A DNA stretch of 64,000 nucleotides from Nocardia brevicatena NBRC 12119 (GTDB lineage: Bacteria; Actinomycetota; Actinomycetes; Mycobacteriales; Mycobacteriaceae). The stretch is from NCBI RefSeq assembly GCF_000308495.1, contig NZ_BAFU01000053.1, positions 1-64,000 on the forward strand. Direction: 5' to 3'. Made by a program: the position numbers and the translations under genes. The notes below the pieces were generated by a model, which was not told where the DNA came from, made no database searches, and worked only from the letters and a program-made list of their open reading frames with translations. The number at the start of each line of letters is the position of its first letter. Position 1 is the stretch's first letter. Below are positions 28,731 through 42,483 of the stretch, piece after piece.

Positions 28731-30344
28731 GGTGCGCGCCTCCGGTATTCGCCGTGCTCGCCTCCGGGGTCGCCGGGGCGGTGGGTTGCGGATCGTGGAT
28801 GCCGATGGTGGTGAGGGTTCGGTTCACCGCGGGGTCGATGAACTCCAGCATCGGTTTCGGATACACCCCGAGCACGATGAGCGCGCCGAGGAGCGGAACC
28901 ACGACCGCGAGTTCCCGGGGTGCGAGGTCCTTGATCCCGTGATTGCCCTCGGTCACCGGGCCGGTCATCATCCGTTGGTACAGCCACAGCACATAGATCG
29001 CGGCCAATACCAGTGCGGCGGTGGCGACCACGGCCGCGACCCGGTACCGGCCGAATGTGCCGACCAGGACCAGGAATTCGCTGATGAACGGTGCCAGCCC
29101 GGGCAGCGATAGGGTGGCCAGACCCGCGACGAGGAAGGTGCCCGCCAGGACCGGCGCGACTTTCTGGACACCGCCGTAGTCGGCGATGAGCCGGGTACCG
29201 CGCCGCGACACCAGGAATCCGGCGACCAGGAACAGCGCCGCGGTGGAGATGCCGTGGTTGACCATGTACAGCGTCGCCCCGGCCTGACCCTGGCTGGTCA
29301 TGGCGAAGATGCCGAGGATGATGAAACCGAAGTGCGAGATGGAGGTGTAGGCGATCAGCCGCATCACATCGGTCTGTCCGATGGCCAGCAGGGCGCCGTA
29401 GAGGATGCCGATCACGGCGAGGGCGATGACCGGCGGTGCGTAGGTCTGGGCGGAGTCGGGGAACAGCAGCAGACAGTAGCGCAGCATCCCGAAGGTGCCG
29501 ACCTTGTCGACCACCGCCATCATCAGCACCGCGCTGGACGGGGTGGCGGCCACCGCGGCATCCGGCAGCCAGGTGTGCAGCGGCCACAGCGGCGCCTTCA
29601 CGGCGAAGGCGAACATGAAGCCCAGGAACAGGGCGTTGAGCACCGCGGGCCCGGCGCCCAGCTGCCCACTGTTGGCGGCCTCGATCACGGTGCGCAGATC
29701 GAAGGTTCCCGCCGACCCGTCGCCGAGGTCCTCCCGCACGGTGAGCACGTACAGACCGATGACGGCGGCGAGCATGATGAGCCCGCCGAACAGGTTGTAC
29801 AGCAGGAACTTCACCGCCGCCCGGGAACGCTGCCCGCGGATCGGCGCCGCGTCGGTGCGTGGCCCGAATCCACCGATGAGGAAGTACATCGGAATGAGCA
29901 TCGCCTCGAAGAACACGTAGAACAGCAGGATGTCGAGGGCGAGGAAGGAGACCAGCACCATCGCCTCGACCAGCAGGGTGAGCGCGATATAGGTGTGTGC
30001 CACGCGCCGACCGGTGCCGACCTCACGGTCGTCGTGCCAGCCCGCGACGAGGAGCACCGGCACCAGCGCGGCGGTGAGCAGGATCAGAACCAGAGCGATG
30101 CCGTCCACGCCGAGCGTGTAGCCGGCACCGAAAGCCGGTATCCAACGGACCGATTCGACGAACTGGAAGTGTTCGCCGCCCGGTTCGAAGGCCACGGCCA
30201 GACCGATCGCCACCGCGAGAACGGCCACCGAGACGAGCAGACCGAGCCGGCGGGCCATGAGTCCCCGGGAGGCGGGCAGCAGCAGGACGACGGCCGCGCC
30301 CACCACGGGCAGGAGCCACAGTATGGACAACCAGGGCATGGTGC

Positions 30345-30348
<4 letters not shown>
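28720..30348 (-). CDS. nuoM: NADH-quinone oxidoreductase subunit M
   Basis: A 542-aa antiporter-like subunit of the complex I membrane arm. Conserved elements include the Glu-bearing helix in [20 protein letters not shown], the segment [20 protein letters not shown] and [17 protein letters not shown]. It starts at GTG 30348, overlapping the nuoL stop by 4 nt (GTGA). Confidence 0.97.
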
Positions 30349-32231
<1,883 letters not shown>

Positions 32232-32232
32232 G

Positions 32233-32532
32233 TCAGAACTTCAACAGGTTGGCGTCGTCGACCGAGGTCGAGCGACGGGCGCGGAAAATGGTGATGATGA
32301 TGGCCAAACCGACCACGACCTCGGCCGCGGCGACCACCATGGTGAAGAACGCGAACACCTGACCGTCCAGATTCGCGTGCAGCCGGGCGAAGGTCACGAA
32401 GGCCAGGTTGACCGCGTTGAGCATGAGCTCGATGCACATGAACACCACGATGGCGTTGCGCCGCAACAGCACCCCGGCGGCGCCGATGGTGAACAGCAGC
32501 GCGGACAGGAACAGATAGTTTTCCGGATTCAC
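32233..32532 (-). CDS. nuoK: NADH-quinone oxidoreductase subunit K
   Basis: A 99-aa subunit with three transmembrane helices. The two buried glutamates of the proton path are visible in [13 protein letters not shown] and [11 protein letters not shown]. It starts at GTG 32532, overlapping the nuoJ stop by 4 nt. Confidence 0.97.
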   Translation of the reverse strand: MNPENYLFLSALLFTIGAAGVLLRRNAIVVFMCIELMLNAVNLAFVTFARLHANLDGQVFAFFTMVVAAAEVVVGLAIIITIFRARRSTSVDDANLLKF

Positions 32533-33371
32533 CGTGTGCCTTCCTCGTCGGAGCCGGTGCCGTTGCCCTCCGAACCCACCGAGATGACGGCGGCCTCGGT
32601 GAGGGCCCGGGTACGGCGGTGCCGCAGGATCGTCGAGACCGACAGCTCCTCGAAGGAGCCGTCCGGTAGTCGGGCGGGAATGTCGACGGCGTTGTGCCGG
32701 GCGTAGACGCCGGGTGTGGGCAGGGGGGTGGGTCGGCCGTGTTCCGGGTCGCGGAACCGGCGGCGCGACAGTTCCCGCTGGTCCATACGCGGACCGAAGC
32801 GTTCCCGGTGGGCGAGCACCATGGCGCCGATGGTGGCGGCGATGAGCAGCGCGCCGGTGAGTTCGAATGCCCAGACGTAGCGGACGAAGATCAATTCGGC
32901 CAGATCGGCGATTACATTGCGTCCGCCGAACCCGGTGGCGGGAAATTCGACCGCGGAGTTGCGGACGCCGCGGGCGATGCCGGCGATGAGCAGTAGTCCG
33001 AACCCTGCGCCGACCGCCACGGCGGCGATCCGCTGGCCGCGCAGGGTTTCGCGTAGCGATTCGGCCGAGTCGACGCCGACGAGCATGAGTACGAACAGGA
33101 ACAGCATCATGACCGCGCCGGTGTAGACGACGATCTGTACCACCCCGAGGAACAGCGCGTCCTGGGCGATGTACATCATGGCCAGCGCGATCATGGTGGT
33201 GGCCAGGCAGATCGCCGAATAGACGGCCTTGGCGGCGAATACCGTGCCGAGCGCGCCGATCAGGGCCAGCGGGGCCAGTATCCAGAACTGCACGGTCTCG
33301 CCGGTCCCGGCGCGGGTGAGCGGTTCGGCGGCCAGCGGCGCCGCGCCGGCCAGTGCGCTCGCCAGTGTCAT
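32529..33371 (-). CDS. nuoJ: NADH-quinone oxidoreductase subunit J
   Basis: A 280-aa membrane subunit. Five helices occupy the first ~185 residues, including [22 protein letters not shown], whose pi-bulge region is typical of NuoJ. The hydrophilic C-terminal ~95 residues (with [19 protein letters not shown]) are the long tail seen in actinobacterial NuoJ. ATG 33371 overlaps the stop of the fused nuoHI by 4 nt. The open frame continues upstream but that part is a shadow of nuoHI. Confidence 0.95.
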   Translation of the reverse strand: MTLASALAGAAPLAAEPLTRAGTGETVQFWILAPLALIGALGTVFAAKAVYSAICLATTMIALAMMYIAQDALFLGVVQIVVYTGAVMMLFLFVLMLVGVDSAESLRETLRGQRIAAVAVGAGFGLLLIAGIARGVRNSAVEFPATGFGGRNVIADLAELIFVRYVWAFELTGALLIAATIGAMVLAHRERFGPRMDQRELSRRRFRDPEHGRPTPLPTPGVYARHNAVDIPARLPDGSFEELSVSTILRHRRTRALTEAAVISVGSEGNGTGSDEEGTR

Positions 33372-35179
33372 CGGGAGCCTCCTTCCGCGGCCTCGGTGGG
33401 CCGTTCCTCGGCGCCGCGGACGGTGCCCAGGTAGTAGTCGGCCTCGGTGGTGCCGGGCCGCATGGCGTGCGGGGGTGCCTGCATTCCCGGTTCGAGCGGG
33501 GCCAGCAGCCGGTCCTTCTCGTAGATCAGGTCGGCGCGATTGTCGTCGGTGAGTTCGTAGTCGTTGGTCATGGTGAGCGCCCGCGTCGGACATGCCTCGA
33601 TGCACAGTCCACAGCCGATGCAGCGCAGGTAGTTGATCTGGTAGACGCGGCCGTATCGTTCACCGGGGGAGTACCGCTGTTCCTCGGTGTTGTCGGCGCC
33701 CTCCACGAAGATGGCGTCGGCGGGACAGGCCCAGGCGCACAGTTCGCAGCCGATACACTTCTCCAACCCGTCCGGGTGCCGGTTGAGTTGGTGGCGGCCG
33801 TGATAGCGGGGCGCGGTGGGCACCTTCTGCTCGGGATAGAACTCTGTATTGGGTTTCTTGAACATCGTGGCGGCGGTGACCGCGAATCCCGCGAGCGGTT
33901 CGAGCAGGCCGGGGTCGAGGCGGATATGGGCGGGTCGGTCCGGTAGCGGCGGCACCGGGAACCCGAGGAATACCTCCGTGCCGCCGGATGGTTCGGCGCC
34001 GCCGCGCGGTCCGGCGGGTACGGGCTCCGCGGGCGGCGGCGCGGTCGCGGGGGCGCGGCCGGCACGCAGGAACAGGCCGATCATCGCCGCGGTGATCGCC
34101 ACTCCGCCGATCACGAGGACGGGTGTCCGGACGTGGTGGCCCTCGTTCTCGGCGACCCGGGCGGCGGCCACCAACATCACCCACAACAGCGAGGTGGGGA
34201 TGAGTAGTTTCCAGCCCAGGTTCATGAACTGGTCGTAACGCAGCCGCGGCAGGGTGCCGCGCAGCCAGATGAACACGAACAGGAACATCCACACCTTGGC
34301 GGTGAACCAGAGCAGCGGCCACCAGCCGCTGTTCGCGCCCGACCACAGGTTCAACGGCCACGGCGCCGCCCAGCCACCGAGGAACATGGTGGTCGCCAGG
34401 GCCGAGACCGTGGTCATGTTCACGTATTCGGCGAGCATGAACATGGCGAACTTCAGTGACGAGTACTCGGTGTGGAAACCGCCGACCAGCTCGCCCTCGG
34501 CCTCCGGCAGGTCGAACGGTGCCCGGTTGGTTTCACCGACCATGGAGATGCAGTAGATGAGAAACGACGGCAGCAGCAGGAAGACGTACCAGGTGTCGTT
34601 CTGCGCGGCGACGATCCCGGACGTCGCCATGGTGCCGCCGAGCAGGAATACCGCCGCGAAGCACAGGGCCATGGCGATCTCGTAGGAGATGACCTGCGCG
34701 GTGGACCGTAGCCCGCCCAGCAGCGGATACGTCGAGCCGGACGCCCATCCGGCGAGCACGATCCCGTAGACGCCGATGGAGGTGATCGCCAGAATGTAGA
34801 GCACCCCTACGGGCAGGTCGGTGAGCTGTAGCGCGGTGGTGTGACCGAGGATCGACACCTCGGGGCCGAACGGGATCACTGCGAAGGCCATGATCGCCGG
34901 GACCACCGAGAGGACGGGGGCGAGGACGAAGATCGGTTTGTCTACGATGGCGGGGACGATATCCTCCTTGAACGCCATCTTCACTCCGTCGGCGGCGCTT
35001 TGCAGCAGCCCTTTGGGGCCCACCCGGTTCGGACCGACGCGCATCTGCATCCAGGCCACCACCTTGCGTTCGGCGAGCACCCCGAACAACACGGTGAGCA
35101 GGAGGAAGGCGAAGACGGCGACCGCTTTGGCGAGAACCAGCCACAGGGGGTCGTGGCCGAAGAGCGACAGCTCATACAT
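33368..35179 (-). CDS. nuoHI: NADH-quinone oxidoreductase subunits H and I fused in one frame
   Basis: One uninterrupted 603-codon frame. Residues 1-412 are NuoH: quinone-chamber helices, [12 protein letters not shown], the loop [20 protein letters not shown], and a Pro-rich tail ending FPVPPLP. Residues ~425-603 are Nuo[14 protein letters not shown], then two 4Fe-4S motifs, [12 protein letters not shown] (Cys 475-485) and [12 protein letters not shown] (Cys 520-530). In M. tuberculosis these are two genes. No stop separates them here. The only likely internal start near the junction is GTG 33955, with GGAGGT 16 nt ahead, which is too far for good initiation. The fused protein would tether the N6a/N6b ferredoxin to the membrane heel. 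ATG 35179 lies 8 nt inside nuoG. Confidence 0.93.
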   Translation of the reverse strand: MYELSLFGHDPLWLVLAKAVAVFAFLLLTVLFGVLAERKVVAWMQMRVGPNRVGPKGLLQSAADGVKMAFKEDIVPAIVDKPIFVLAPVLSVVPAIMAFAVIPFGPEVSILGHTTALQLTDLPVGVLYILAITSIGVYGIVLAGWASGSTYPLLGGLRSTAQVISYEIAMALCFAAVFLLGGTMATSGIVAAQNDTWYVFLLLPSFLIYCISMVGETNRAPFDLPEAEGELVGGFHTEYSSLKFAMFMLAEYVNMTTVSALATTMFLGGWAAPWPLNLWSGANSGWWPLLWFTAKVWMFLFVFIWLRGTLPRLRYDQFMNLGWKLLIPTSLLWVMLVAAARVAENEGHHVRTPVLVIGGVAITAAMIGLFLRAGRAPATAPPPAEPVPAGPRGGAEPSGGTEVFLGFPVPPLPDRPAHIRLDPGLLEPLAGFAVTAATMFKKPNTEFYPEQKVPTAPRYHGRHQLNRHPDGLEKCIGCELCAWACPADAIFVEGADNTEEQRYSPGERYGRVYQINYLRCIGCGLCIEACPTRALTMTNDYELTDDNRADLIYEKDRLLAPLEPGMQAPPHAMRPGTTEADYYLGTVRGAEERPTEAAEGGSR

Positions 35180-37685
35180 GGTGTTCCTCCGTCCGCTCGT
35201 CGGCGCGCCGCAGGGCTACGACGCCACCGGGCCGGGCGCCCAGGTCGGCGTACACCGAAGATCCGGGCGAGTTCAGCGGCAGCCACACCACCCGGTCGGG
35301 CATCTCGGTGACGGCCAGGGGCAGCGTGACGGCGCCGGTCTCGGTGCTCACGGTGATCGGTTCGCCTTCGGTGGCACCGATTTCCGCCGCGGTGGTCGCG
35401 GACAGTCGCGCCACCGGCGGCGGGGCGGTACCGGCCAACTCGGGGACCCCATCCTGCATGCGCCCCCGGTCCAGCAGCATCCGCCAACCGGCCAGGATCG
35501 CGGTGTCGGGTTCGGGATGGGGGAGCGGGTGGGGCAGATGTGTCGGGTCGGGGGGCGGAGGTCCGTCCCAGGTGCCGATCCGGGCGAGTTCGGCACGGGC
35601 GGCGGCGGTGTCGGGCAGCCCCAGCGATACCCCCATTTCGGCGGCGAGGGTGTGCAGGACCCGCTGGTCGGACAGCGGTGCCGCGGTGCGCCGGACGGTG
35701 CTCTCGCCCAAGGCAGCGTCGAAGGGACGCGGGCGACCTTCCCAGGTGAGGAAGGTTCCGGCCTTCTCCATGGCGGTGGCCACCGGGAAGACCACATCGG
35801 CGCGGGCGGTGATCTCGCTGTGTCGCTGTTCGAGCGCGACGACGAAACCGGCGGTGTCCAACGCGGCCCGTGCCCCGTCCGGATCGGGAAGGTCGACGAG
35901 TTCCACACCACCGACAAGGAGCGCGCGCCGGTCGGAGGTCCGGGCGAGGATGCCATCGGTATCGTGACCGGGTTCGGTGGGCAGCTTCGTGACGTTCCAC
36001 ACCTCACCGACCCGGCCGCGGGCGCGCGCGTCGATCAGCGGATGCCCGCCCGGCAGCAGGCCGGGCAGCGCACCGGCCTCCACCGCGCCGCGTTCACCGG
36101 CCCGTCGTGGCACCCAGGCCAGTGCGGCACCGGTATCGTCGGCCAGCCGCACCGCCGCCGACAGGGCGCCCGGCACGCCGGCCGCCCGTTCCCCGACCAT
36201 GATCACCGCACCCGGCTGCCGGAGCAGCCGGCCGATCTCGTCGAATTCTGTTGCGGAGTCGGGGTATTCGTCTTTTGTTCGGGCCGGATGCGGATCGCCG
36301 GCGGGTGAGCCGTATGCCCGAATGGTGTCCAGCAGACGTGCCTCCGCGCCCGGTATCGTCGGGATGAGCGTGCCCGACATCCGGTCCAGCCCGCGGGAGG
36401 CGTAGGCGGCCAGGGAGTAGATCCGCAGGTTGCGGGTGCGGGCCGCCTTGCGCAGGCGCAGATAGACGATCGGCGATTCTTCCTCGGGTTCGAAACCGAC
36501 GAGCAGTACGACCGGCGCGGCGGCCAGACCGTCATAGCTCGGCGTGCCGCCCCGGCCCGCGACGCGGGCGGCGAGGAAATCGGCCTCCTCGTCGGAATGG
36601 ACGCGGGCCCGGAAATCGATATCGTTGGTCCCCAGCACCACCCGGGTGAATTTGGCGTACGCGTAGGCGTCTTCCTGGGTGACCCGGCCGCCGACCAGTA
36701 CCCCCACGCCGTCGGCCGCCGCGCGGAGGCCGCGCGCGGCGGCGGCGAGGGCCTCGGGCCAGGAACAGAGGGCCAGTTCACCGTCCGGGGCGCGCAGCAG
36801 CGGAGTGGTGATCCGATCGGGTTCGGTGCCGTAGGTGAACGCCCAGCGGCCCTTGTCGCAGTTCCATTCCTCGTTCACCTGCGGGTCGTCGCCGGCCAAC
36901 CGACGCAGAACCTTGCCGCGGCGGTGATCGGTGCGCTGGGCGCAGCCCGAGGCGCAGTGCTCGCAGACGTTGGGGCTGGACACCAGGTCGAACGGGCGGG
37001 CGCGGAACCGATAACTGGTGCCGGTGAGCGCTCCCACCGGGCAGATCTGCACGGTGTTGCCGGAGAAATAGGAGTTGAGGGGTTCGGCGTCGGCGATGCC
37101 GACCTGCTGCAACGCCCCGCGGTCCATCAGCTCGATGAAGGGATCACCCGCGATCTGCTGGGAGAACCGAGTACAGCGGGCACACAGGACGCACCGTTCC
37201 CGGTCCAGCAGAACCGCGTCCGACAATGGGATCGGTTTGGGATAGGTGCGTTTGGTGCCCTCGAAGCGGGTTTCGGCGCGACCGGTGGATATGGCCTGGT
37301 TCTGCAGCGGGCATTCGCCGCCCTTGTCGCAGACCGGGCAGTCCAGTGGATGATTGATCAGCAGCAGTTCCATCACACCCTGCTGGGCCTTCTCGGCGAC
37401 CGGGGAGCTGAGCTGGGTGTGCGCGACCATTCCGTCGGTGACGGCCATGGTGCAGGAGGCCACCGGTTTGCGCTGGCCCTCCACCTCCACCAGGCACTGG
37501 CGGCAGGCGCCGACCGGGTCGAGCAGCGGATGGTCGCAGAAGCGGGGGATCTGGATGCCGATCAGTTCCGCGGCGCGAATGAGCAGGGTGCCCACGGGAA
37601 CGCTGACGGTGGTGCCGTCGATGGTGACGCTGACCAGGTCGGCGGGCCGGCTGCTGCTGGTGTCGGTGCGTACGGTGGCGGTCAT
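35172..37685 (-). CDS. nuoG: NADH-quinone oxidoreductase subunit G
   Basis: An 837-aa iron-sulfur subunit of the peripheral arm. The N-terminal 2Fe-2S domain has [15 protein letters not shown], followed by the His/Cys cluster [15 protein letters not shown] and the 4Fe-4S motif [11 protein letters not shown] further cluster CEHCASGC with a Cys in [10 protein letters not shown] corresponds to the N7-type site found in mycobacteria. The rest is a molybdopterin-oxidoreductase-like fold that lacks cofactor function in this family. It starts at ATG 37685, overlapping the nuoF stop by 4 nt. Confidence 0.97.
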   Translation of the reverse strand: MTATVRTDTSSSRPADLVSVTIDGTTVSVPVGTLLIRAAELIGIQIPRFCDHPLLDPVGACRQCLVEVEGQRKPVASCTMAVTDGMVAHTQLSSPVAEKAQQGVMELLLINHPLDCPVCDKGGECPLQNQAISTGRAETRFEGTKRTYPKPIPLSDAVLLDRERCVLCARCTRFSQQIAGDPFIELMDRGALQQVGIADAEPLNSYFSGNTVQICPVGALTGTSYRFRARPFDLVSSPNVCEHCASGCAQRTDHRRGKVLRRLAGDDPQVNEEWNCDKGRWAFTYGTEPDRITTPLLRAPDGELALCSWPEALAAAARGLRAAADGVGVLVGGRVTQEDAYAYAKFTRVVLGTNDIDFRARVHSDEEADFLAARVAGRGGTPSYDGLAAAPVVLLVGFEPEEESPIVYLRLRKAARTRNLRIYSLAAYASRGLDRMSGTLIPTIPGAEARLLDTIRAYGSPAGDPHPARTKDEYPDSATEFDEIGRLLRQPGAVIMVGERAAGVPGALSAAVRLADDTGAALAWVPRRAGERGAVEAGALPGLLPGGHPLIDARARGRVGEVWNVTKLPTEPGHDTDGILARTSDRRALLVGGVELVDLPDPDGARAALDTAGFVVALEQRHSEITARADVVFPVATAMEKAGTFLTWEGRPRPFDAALGESTVRRTAAPLSDQRVLHTLAAEMGVSLGLPDTAAARAELARIGTWDGPPPPDPTHLPHPLPHPEPDTAILAGWRMLLDRGRMQDGVPELAGTAPPPVARLSATTAAEIGATEGEPITVSTETGAVTLPLAVTEMPDRVVWLPLNSPGSSVYADLGARPGGVVALRRADERTEEHHV

Positions 37686-39010
37686 CGGGCTCCCTCTCCG
37701 GGCGCGGCACCGGCCCAGGCGGTACTGCGGGCGGGATCGAACGGGCAGCCGCCGTGCCGTAGGTGTTCGAGATACTCGTCGCGGAAATACTTCAGTGAGG
37801 AGACGATCGGACTGGCGGCACCGTCACCGAGGGCGCAGAACGATTTGCCGTTGATGTTGTCGCAGATATCGTTCAGCTTCTCCAGGTCGGCCTCGGTTCC
37901 CTTGCCGGCCTCGAGTCGGGTGAGCAGCTGAACCAGCCAGTAGGTACCCTCACGGCACGGTGTGCACTTACCGCAGGATTCGTGCGCATAGAACTCCGTC
38001 CAGCGCAGGACCGCCCGTACCACGCAGGTGGTGTCGTCGAAGATCTGCAGCGCCTTGGTGCCGAGCATGGAGCCGGCGGCCGCCACGTTCTCGTAGTCCA
38101 GCGGAAGGTCGAGATGTTCGGCGGTGAGCAGCGGGGTGGACGAGCCGCCCGGTGTCCAGAACTTCAGTTCGTGTCCGGTGCGCACACCGCCGGCGTAGCC
38201 GAGCAATTCCCGCAGGGTGATGCCCAGCGGGGCCTCGTACTGTCCGGGTCGGGTGACGTGGCCGGACAGCGAGTACAGGGTGAACCCGGGGGATTTCTCG
38301 CTGCCCATGGATCGAAACCAGGCGGTGCCGTTGTGGATGATGGGTGGGACGCTGGCGATGGATTCCACGTTGTTGACCACGGTCGGGCTCGCGTACAGGC
38401 CCGCGACCGCGGGGAACGGTGGCCGTAGGCGGGGCTGACCGCGCCGGCCCTCCAGGGAGTCCAGCAGCGCGGTTTCCTCGCCGCAGATATAGGCTCCCGC
38501 GCCCGCGTGCACGATCAGTTCGAGGTCGTAGCCGGAGCCGAGGATGTTCCGGCCCAGCAGCCCGGCGGCGTAGGCCTCGGTGACGGCGACCTGCAGGCGC
38601 CGCAGCACGGGGACGACTTCGCCACGCAGGTAGATGAAGGCGTGTCCGGCGCGGATGGCGTAGGCGGCGATGATCACCCCCTCGATCAGGGCATGCGGCT
38701 CGGCGAGCATGAGGGGGATGTCCTTGCAGGTCCCCGGCTCGGATTCATCGGCGTTGACCACCAGGTAGTGGGATTTCACGCTGCCGTCGGGCGCGGGGCC
38801 CTGCGGGATGAAACTCCATTTCATCCCGGTGGGGAATCCGGCACCGCCACGGCCGCGCAGCCCGGCGTCCTTGACGGTCTGGATGACCTCGTCCGGGGAC
38901 ATGCCCAGGGCGATCGGCAGCGCCCGGTAGCCGTCGTGCGCGCGATAGCCGTCCAGGGTCCATGAGCGCGGCCGGCCCCAGTTGCGGCTGAGTACGGGCG
39001 TCAGCGTCAT
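37682..39010 (-). CDS. nuoF: NADH-quinone oxidoreductase subunit F
   Basis: A 442-aa catalytic subunit that binds NADH and FMN and carries the N3 cluster. The glycine-rich NADH/FMN motif is [13 protein letters not shown], with [20 protein letters not shown] following. The 4Fe-4S ligands are in [12 protein letters not shown] and a later Cys in [11 protein letters not shown] 39010 is preferred; an in-frame GTG at 39019 overlaps the nuoE stop. Confidence 0.97.
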   Translation of the reverse strand: MTLTPVLSRNWGRPRSWTLDGYRAHDGYRALPIALGMSPDEVIQTVKDAGLRGRGGAGFPTGMKWSFIPQGPAPDGSVKSHYLVVNADESEPGTCKDIPLMLAEPHALIEGVIIAAYAIRAGHAFIYLRGEVVPVLRRLQVAVTEAYAAGLLGRNILGSGYDLELIVHAGAGAYICGEETALLDSLEGRRGQPRLRPPFPAVAGLYASPTVVNNVESIASVPPIIHNGTAWFRSMGSEKSPGFTLYSLSGHVTRPGQYEAPLGITLRELLGYAGGVRTGHELKFWTPGGSSTPLLTAEHLDLPLDYENVAAAGSMLGTKALQIFDDTTCVVRAVLRWTEFYAHESCGKCTPCREGTYWLVQLLTRLEAGKGTEADLEKLNDICDNINGKSFCALGDGAASPIVSSLKYFRDEYLEHLRHGGCPFDPARSTAWAGAAPGEGAR

Positions 39011-39011
39011 A

Positions 39012-39740
39012 TCACGCACCCCCGGCGGAATCGGTGTCGGCGGGATCGGGGACCTCGGGCGCGCTCATACCGTGTTCGCGTGCGATGTCCACCCCGGCGA
39101 GAGTGGGCGCACCCGGCGCACCGTCGAGGGCTCCGGGGCGTTCGTCCGGGAAACCGGCCAGGATACGGGCGGTCTCCCGGAAGGTGCACAGCGGTGCGCC
39201 GCGGGTCGGGGTCACGGTGTCCCCGCGGAGCAGGGCCTCGACGAGTGCCCGCGCCGACTCCGGGGTCTGGTTGTCGAAGAACTCCCAGTTCACCATGATG
39301 ACGGGGGCGTAGTCACAGGCCGCGTTGCACTCGATGTGTTCGAGGGTGATCGTGCCGTCCTCGGTGGTCTCACCGTGCCCGATGCCCAGGTGCTCGCGCA
39401 GGGCCGCGAGGATCGCGTCACCGCCCATGACGGCGCACAGGGTGTTGGTGCACACACCCACGTGATAGTCGCCGGTGGGGGTGCGCCGGTACATGGAGTA
39501 GAAGGTGGCCACCGCGGTGACCTCGGCGGCGGTCAGCCCGAGCTGTTCGGCGCAGAAGTCGATCCCGGTGCCGCTGACATAACCCTCTTCGGCCTGCACC
39601 AGATGCAGGAGCGGCAGCAGCGCCGACCGCGGCTGCGGGTATCGGGCGATGATCTGTTTCGCGTCCGGTTCCAGACGCGCTCGGACCCGGGCCGAGTAGG
39701 GTTCCGGCCGGGTGCTCAGACGCAACAGTATTTCGGTCAT
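39012..39740 (-). CDS. nuoE: NADH-quinone oxidoreductase subunit E
   Basis: A 242-aa thioredoxin-fold subunit holding the 2Fe-2S cluster N1a. The ligands are visible in [11 protein letters not shown] and CNAACDYAP. The C-terminal ~35 residues are a low-complexity Pro/Gly/Asp tail. ATG 39740 overlaps the nuoD stop by 4 nt. Confidence 0.96.
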   Translation of the reverse strand: MTEILLRLSTRPEPYSARVRARLEPDAKQIIARYPQPRSALLPLLHLVQAEEGYVSGTGIDFCAEQLGLTAAEVTAVATFYSMYRRTPTGDYHVGVCTNTLCAVMGGDAILAALREHLGIGHGETTEDGTITLEHIECNAACDYAPVIMVNWEFFDNQTPESARALVEALLRGDTVTPTRGAPLCTFRETARILAGFPDERPGALDGAPGAPTLAGVDIAREHGMSAPEVPDPADTDSAGGA

Positions 39741-41134
39741 CGGTCCACTCCGCCCATGACAGGATCGATACTGGCCACGGCGGCGATCACATCGGCGACC
39801 ATCCCGCCTTCGCACATGGCCGCCACCGCCTGCAGATTGGTGAACGAGGGGTCGCGGTAGTGCACGCGATAGGGGCGGGTGCCGCCGTCGCTGACCATAT
39901 GCACCCCCAGTTCGCCGCGCGGCGACTCCACCGCGATGTACACCTGCCCCGCCGGGACCCGGATCCCCTCGGTGACGAGCTTGAAATGGTGGATCAGCCC
40001 CTCCATGGAGGTGCCCATGATCCGGCCGATATGCCGGGGCGAGTTGCCGAGGCCGTCGGGGCCGAGACGCAGGTCGGCGGGCCAGGCGACCTTCTTGTCC
40101 TCCACCATCACCGGCCCGGGACGCAGCCGGTCCAGGCACTGTTCGACGATCTTCAGCGACTGCTTCATCTCCTCGATCCGGATGAGGTAGCGGCCGTAGC
40201 AGTCGCAGGTGTCGGTGGTGGGGATATCGAATTCGTAGGTCTGGTAACCGCAGTAGGGCATGGCCTTGCGCAGGTCGTGCGGCAGTCCGGCCGAGCGCAG
40301 TACCGGGCCGGTGATCCCGAGCGCCATACAGCCGGTGAGGTCGAGATAGCCGATATCACGGGTGCGGGCCTTGAAGATCGGGTTGTGGGTGAGCAGATGC
40401 TCCATGTCCCGCAACCGTTTCGGCATCAGCCGCAACAGTTCGCGCACCTTGGCCACGCCGTCGTCGGGTAGGTCCTGGGCGAGCCCGCCGGGACGGATGT
40501 AGGCGTGGTTCATCCGCAGGCCGGTGATGGCCTCGAACACGTCGAGGATGAGTTCGCGTTCCCGGAACCCGAACAGCATCGGGGTGAGCGCGCCGAGTTC
40601 CATACCGCCGGTCGCCAGCGCCACCAGGTGCGAGGAGATCCGGTTGAGCTCCATCAGCATGACCCGCACCACGGTGGCGCGTTCGGGTATCTGCTCGGTG
40701 ATGCCGAGTAGTTTCTCCACGCCGAGGCAGTAGGCGGTTTCGTTGAAGAACGGCGATAGGTAGTCCATCCGGGTGACGAAGGTGACGCCCTGGGCCCAGT
40801 TGCGGAATTCGAGGTTTTTCTCGATCCCGGTATGCAGGTAGCCGATCCCGCAGCGGGCCTCGACCACGGTCTCGCCCTCGATCTCCAGGATCAGCCGCAG
40901 CACCCCGTGGGTCGACGGATGCTGCGGGCCCATATTGACGACGATGCGTTCCTCGCCCGCGCCGCGCAGGGCCTCGGCGACATCGTCCCAGTCCTGTCCC
41001 GCCACGGTGACGACGGGCGGTTCGTTCGAACCGGCGGTGGTGTCGTTCTCGCGATGGCGTTCGTCGGTGTTCCCGCCCGAGCCGCCGCGTCCGGGCCCGG
41101 GGGTGACGCCGGGCCTGGTATCGGTTTCGCTCAT
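39737..41134 (-). CDS. nuoD: NADH-quinone oxidoreductase subunit D
   Basis: A 465-aa subunit that forms the quinone site together with NuoB. The conserved quinone-site stretch is [14 protein letters not shown], followed by the NiFe-hydrogenase-like fold and the C-terminal [11 protein letters not shown]. The first ~55 residues are hydrophilic and unusual (repeated Gly/Thr/Asp), as in other actinobacterial NuoD. ATG 41134 shares its first base with the nuoC stop codon. Confidence 0.97.
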   Translation of the reverse strand: MSETDTRPGVTPGPGRGGSGGNTDERHRENDTTAGSNEPPVVTVAGQDWDDVAEALRGAGEERIVVNMGPQHPSTHGVLRLILEIEGETVVEARCGIGYLHTGIEKNLEFRNWAQGVTFVTRMDYLSPFFNETAYCLGVEKLLGITEQIPERATVVRVMLMELNRISSHLVALATGGMELGALTPMLFGFRERELILDVFEAITGLRMNHAYIRPGGLAQDLPDDGVAKVRELLRLMPKRLRDMEHLLTHNPIFKARTRDIGYLDLTGCMALGITGPVLRSAGLPHDLRKAMPYCGYQTYEFDIPTTDTCDCYGRYLIRIEEMKQSLKIVEQCLDRLRPGPVMVEDKKVAWPADLRLGPDGLGNSPRHIGRIMGTSMEGLIHHFKLVTEGIRVPAGQVYIAVESPRGELGVHMVSDGGTRPYRVHYRDPSFTNLQAVAAMCEGGMVADVIAAVASIDPVMGGVDR

Positions 41135-41856
41135 CAGCTGTATGCCCTCCGCTCGTCGGGCGGCTGGATGCGCGCGCCCTTGTATTCGACCGGTATCCCG
41201 CCGAGCGGGTAGTCCTTGCGCTGGGGGTGACCGCGCCAGTCGTCGGGCATGGTGATGCGGGTGAGCGAGGGATGCCCGTCGAACCGGATACCGAAGAAGT
41301 CGTAGGTTTCCCGCTCGTGCCAGTCGGTGGTGGGATACACCCGGTACAGCGACGGGATATGGGGGTCGGCGTCGGGGGCGGCCACTTCCAGGCGCAGTCG
41401 TCGGCCGTGCGTGATCGACATCAGGTGGTACACGGCGTGCAGTTCGCGGTCGGTGTCGTCCGGATAGTGGACGCCGCTGACCCCGAGGCAGAGTTCGAAC
41501 CGCAACGTCGGATCGTCGCGCAACGCGTGGGCCACGACCGGCAGATGTTCCCGTCGCACGTGCAGGGTGAGTTCGTCGCGCTCGACCACGACCTTCTCGA
41601 TCGCGGTGCCGAAGCCGACACCGGACGACAGCGCACTCCACAGTGCCTCGACGACCGTGTCGAAGTAACCGCCGTACGGTGGCGGCGTGCTGCCGGGCAG
41701 GGTGATCTCGCGGACCAGACGCCCGTAGCCGGAGGTGTCACCGGTGCCGGATACACCGAACATCCCGCGGCGTACGCCGATGATCTCCTCGTCGGTGTCG
41801 GCGGGTCGTTCGGATTCGGTGGGGACGCCGGTGGTTTCCGGGCGGTCGACGCTCAT
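41134..41856 (-). CDS. nuoC: NADH-quinone oxidoreductase subunit C
   Basis: A 240-aa subunit of the peripheral arm. Recognisable parts are the beta-rich core with [17 protein letters not shown] and the C-terminal signature [22 protein letters not shown] (split here by family convention), then [18 protein letters not shown] 41856 overlaps the nuoB stop by 4 nt. Confidence 0.96.
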   Translation of the reverse strand: MSVDRPETTGVPTESERPADTDEEIIGVRRGMFGVSGTGDTSGYGRLVREITLPGSTPPPYGGYFDTVVEALWSALSSGVGFGTAIEKVVVERDELTLHVRREHLPVVAHALRDDPTLRFELCLGVSGVHYPDDTDRELHAVYHLMSITHGRRLRLEVAAPDADPHIPSLYRVYPTTDWHERETYDFFGIRFDGHPSLTRITMPDDWRGHPQRKDYPLGGIPVEYKGARIQPPDERRAYS

Positions 41857-42407
41857 CGCAGCAGGCCCTCCATGCGGCTGGTCGGTGTCGCCGCCAGCGC
41901 GGCCTGCTCCGCGGCGCGGATGGCCTCCTCGCGGTTCACGCCCATCGGCGTCTGTTGAATCTTGGCGTGCAGCGCCAGGATCGCGTTGAGCAGCATCTCC
42001 GGTCGCGGGGGGCAGCCGGGTAGGTAGATGTCGACCGGCACCACATGGTCGACGCCCTGGACGATGGCGTAGTTGTTGAACATGCCACCCGAGGAGGCGC
42101 AGACGCCCATGGCCAGCACCCATTTCGGCTCGGTCATCTGGTCGTAGACCTGTCGCAGGACCGGTGCCATCTTCTGGCTCACCCGGCCGGCGACGATCAT
42201 CAGATCGGCCTGGCGCGGGGAGGCGCGGAACACCTCCATACCGAAGCGCGCCGAGTCGAAACGCCCCGCCCCGGTGGCCATCATCTCGATCGCGCAGCAG
42301 GCCAGGCCGAAGGTGGCGGGCCACACCGAGCCTTTGCGCATATAGCCCGCCATGGCTTCGACGGTGCTGAGCACGAAGCCGCTGGGCAGTTTTTCTTCCA
42401 GACCCAT
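41853..42407 (-). CDS. nuoB: NADH-quinone oxidoreductase subunit B
   Basis: A 184-aa subunit carrying cluster N2, which passes electrons to quinone. Its ligands are the tandem cysteines in [10 protein letters not shown] plus the Cys in [11 protein letters not shown] and [10 protein letters not shown]. The ATG at 42407 follows a 76-bp gap from nuoA, the widest gap in the operon. Confidence 0.97.
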   Translation of the reverse strand: MGLEEKLPSGFVLSTVEAMAGYMRKGSVWPATFGLACCAIEMMATGAGRFDSARFGMEVFRASPRQADLMIVAGRVSQKMAPVLRQVYDQMTEPKWVLAMGVCASSGGMFNNYAIVQGVDHVVPVDIYLPGCPPRPEMLLNAILALHAKIQQTPMGVNREEAIRAAEQAALAATPTSRMEGLLR

Positions 42408-42439
42408 GTCGGTTACTCCTGGGGTCGACTACTGGGGTG

Positions 42440-42457
42440 CCCCCGCGGGCGCGGGGG
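42440..42457. repeat. GC-only hairpin between nuoA and nuoB
   Basis: CCCCCGCG (42440-42447) and CGCGGGGG (42450-42457) form a perfect 8-bp inverted repeat with a 2-base centre (7 bp and a 4-base loop if opened for RNA folding). It sits in the only sizeable intergenic space of the nuo operon. It might stabilise a processed mRNA or partly attenuate transcription; this is untested. Confidence 0.5.
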
Positions 42458-42483
42458 ACCGGTTATCGTCGGCTCGCGCGCCG

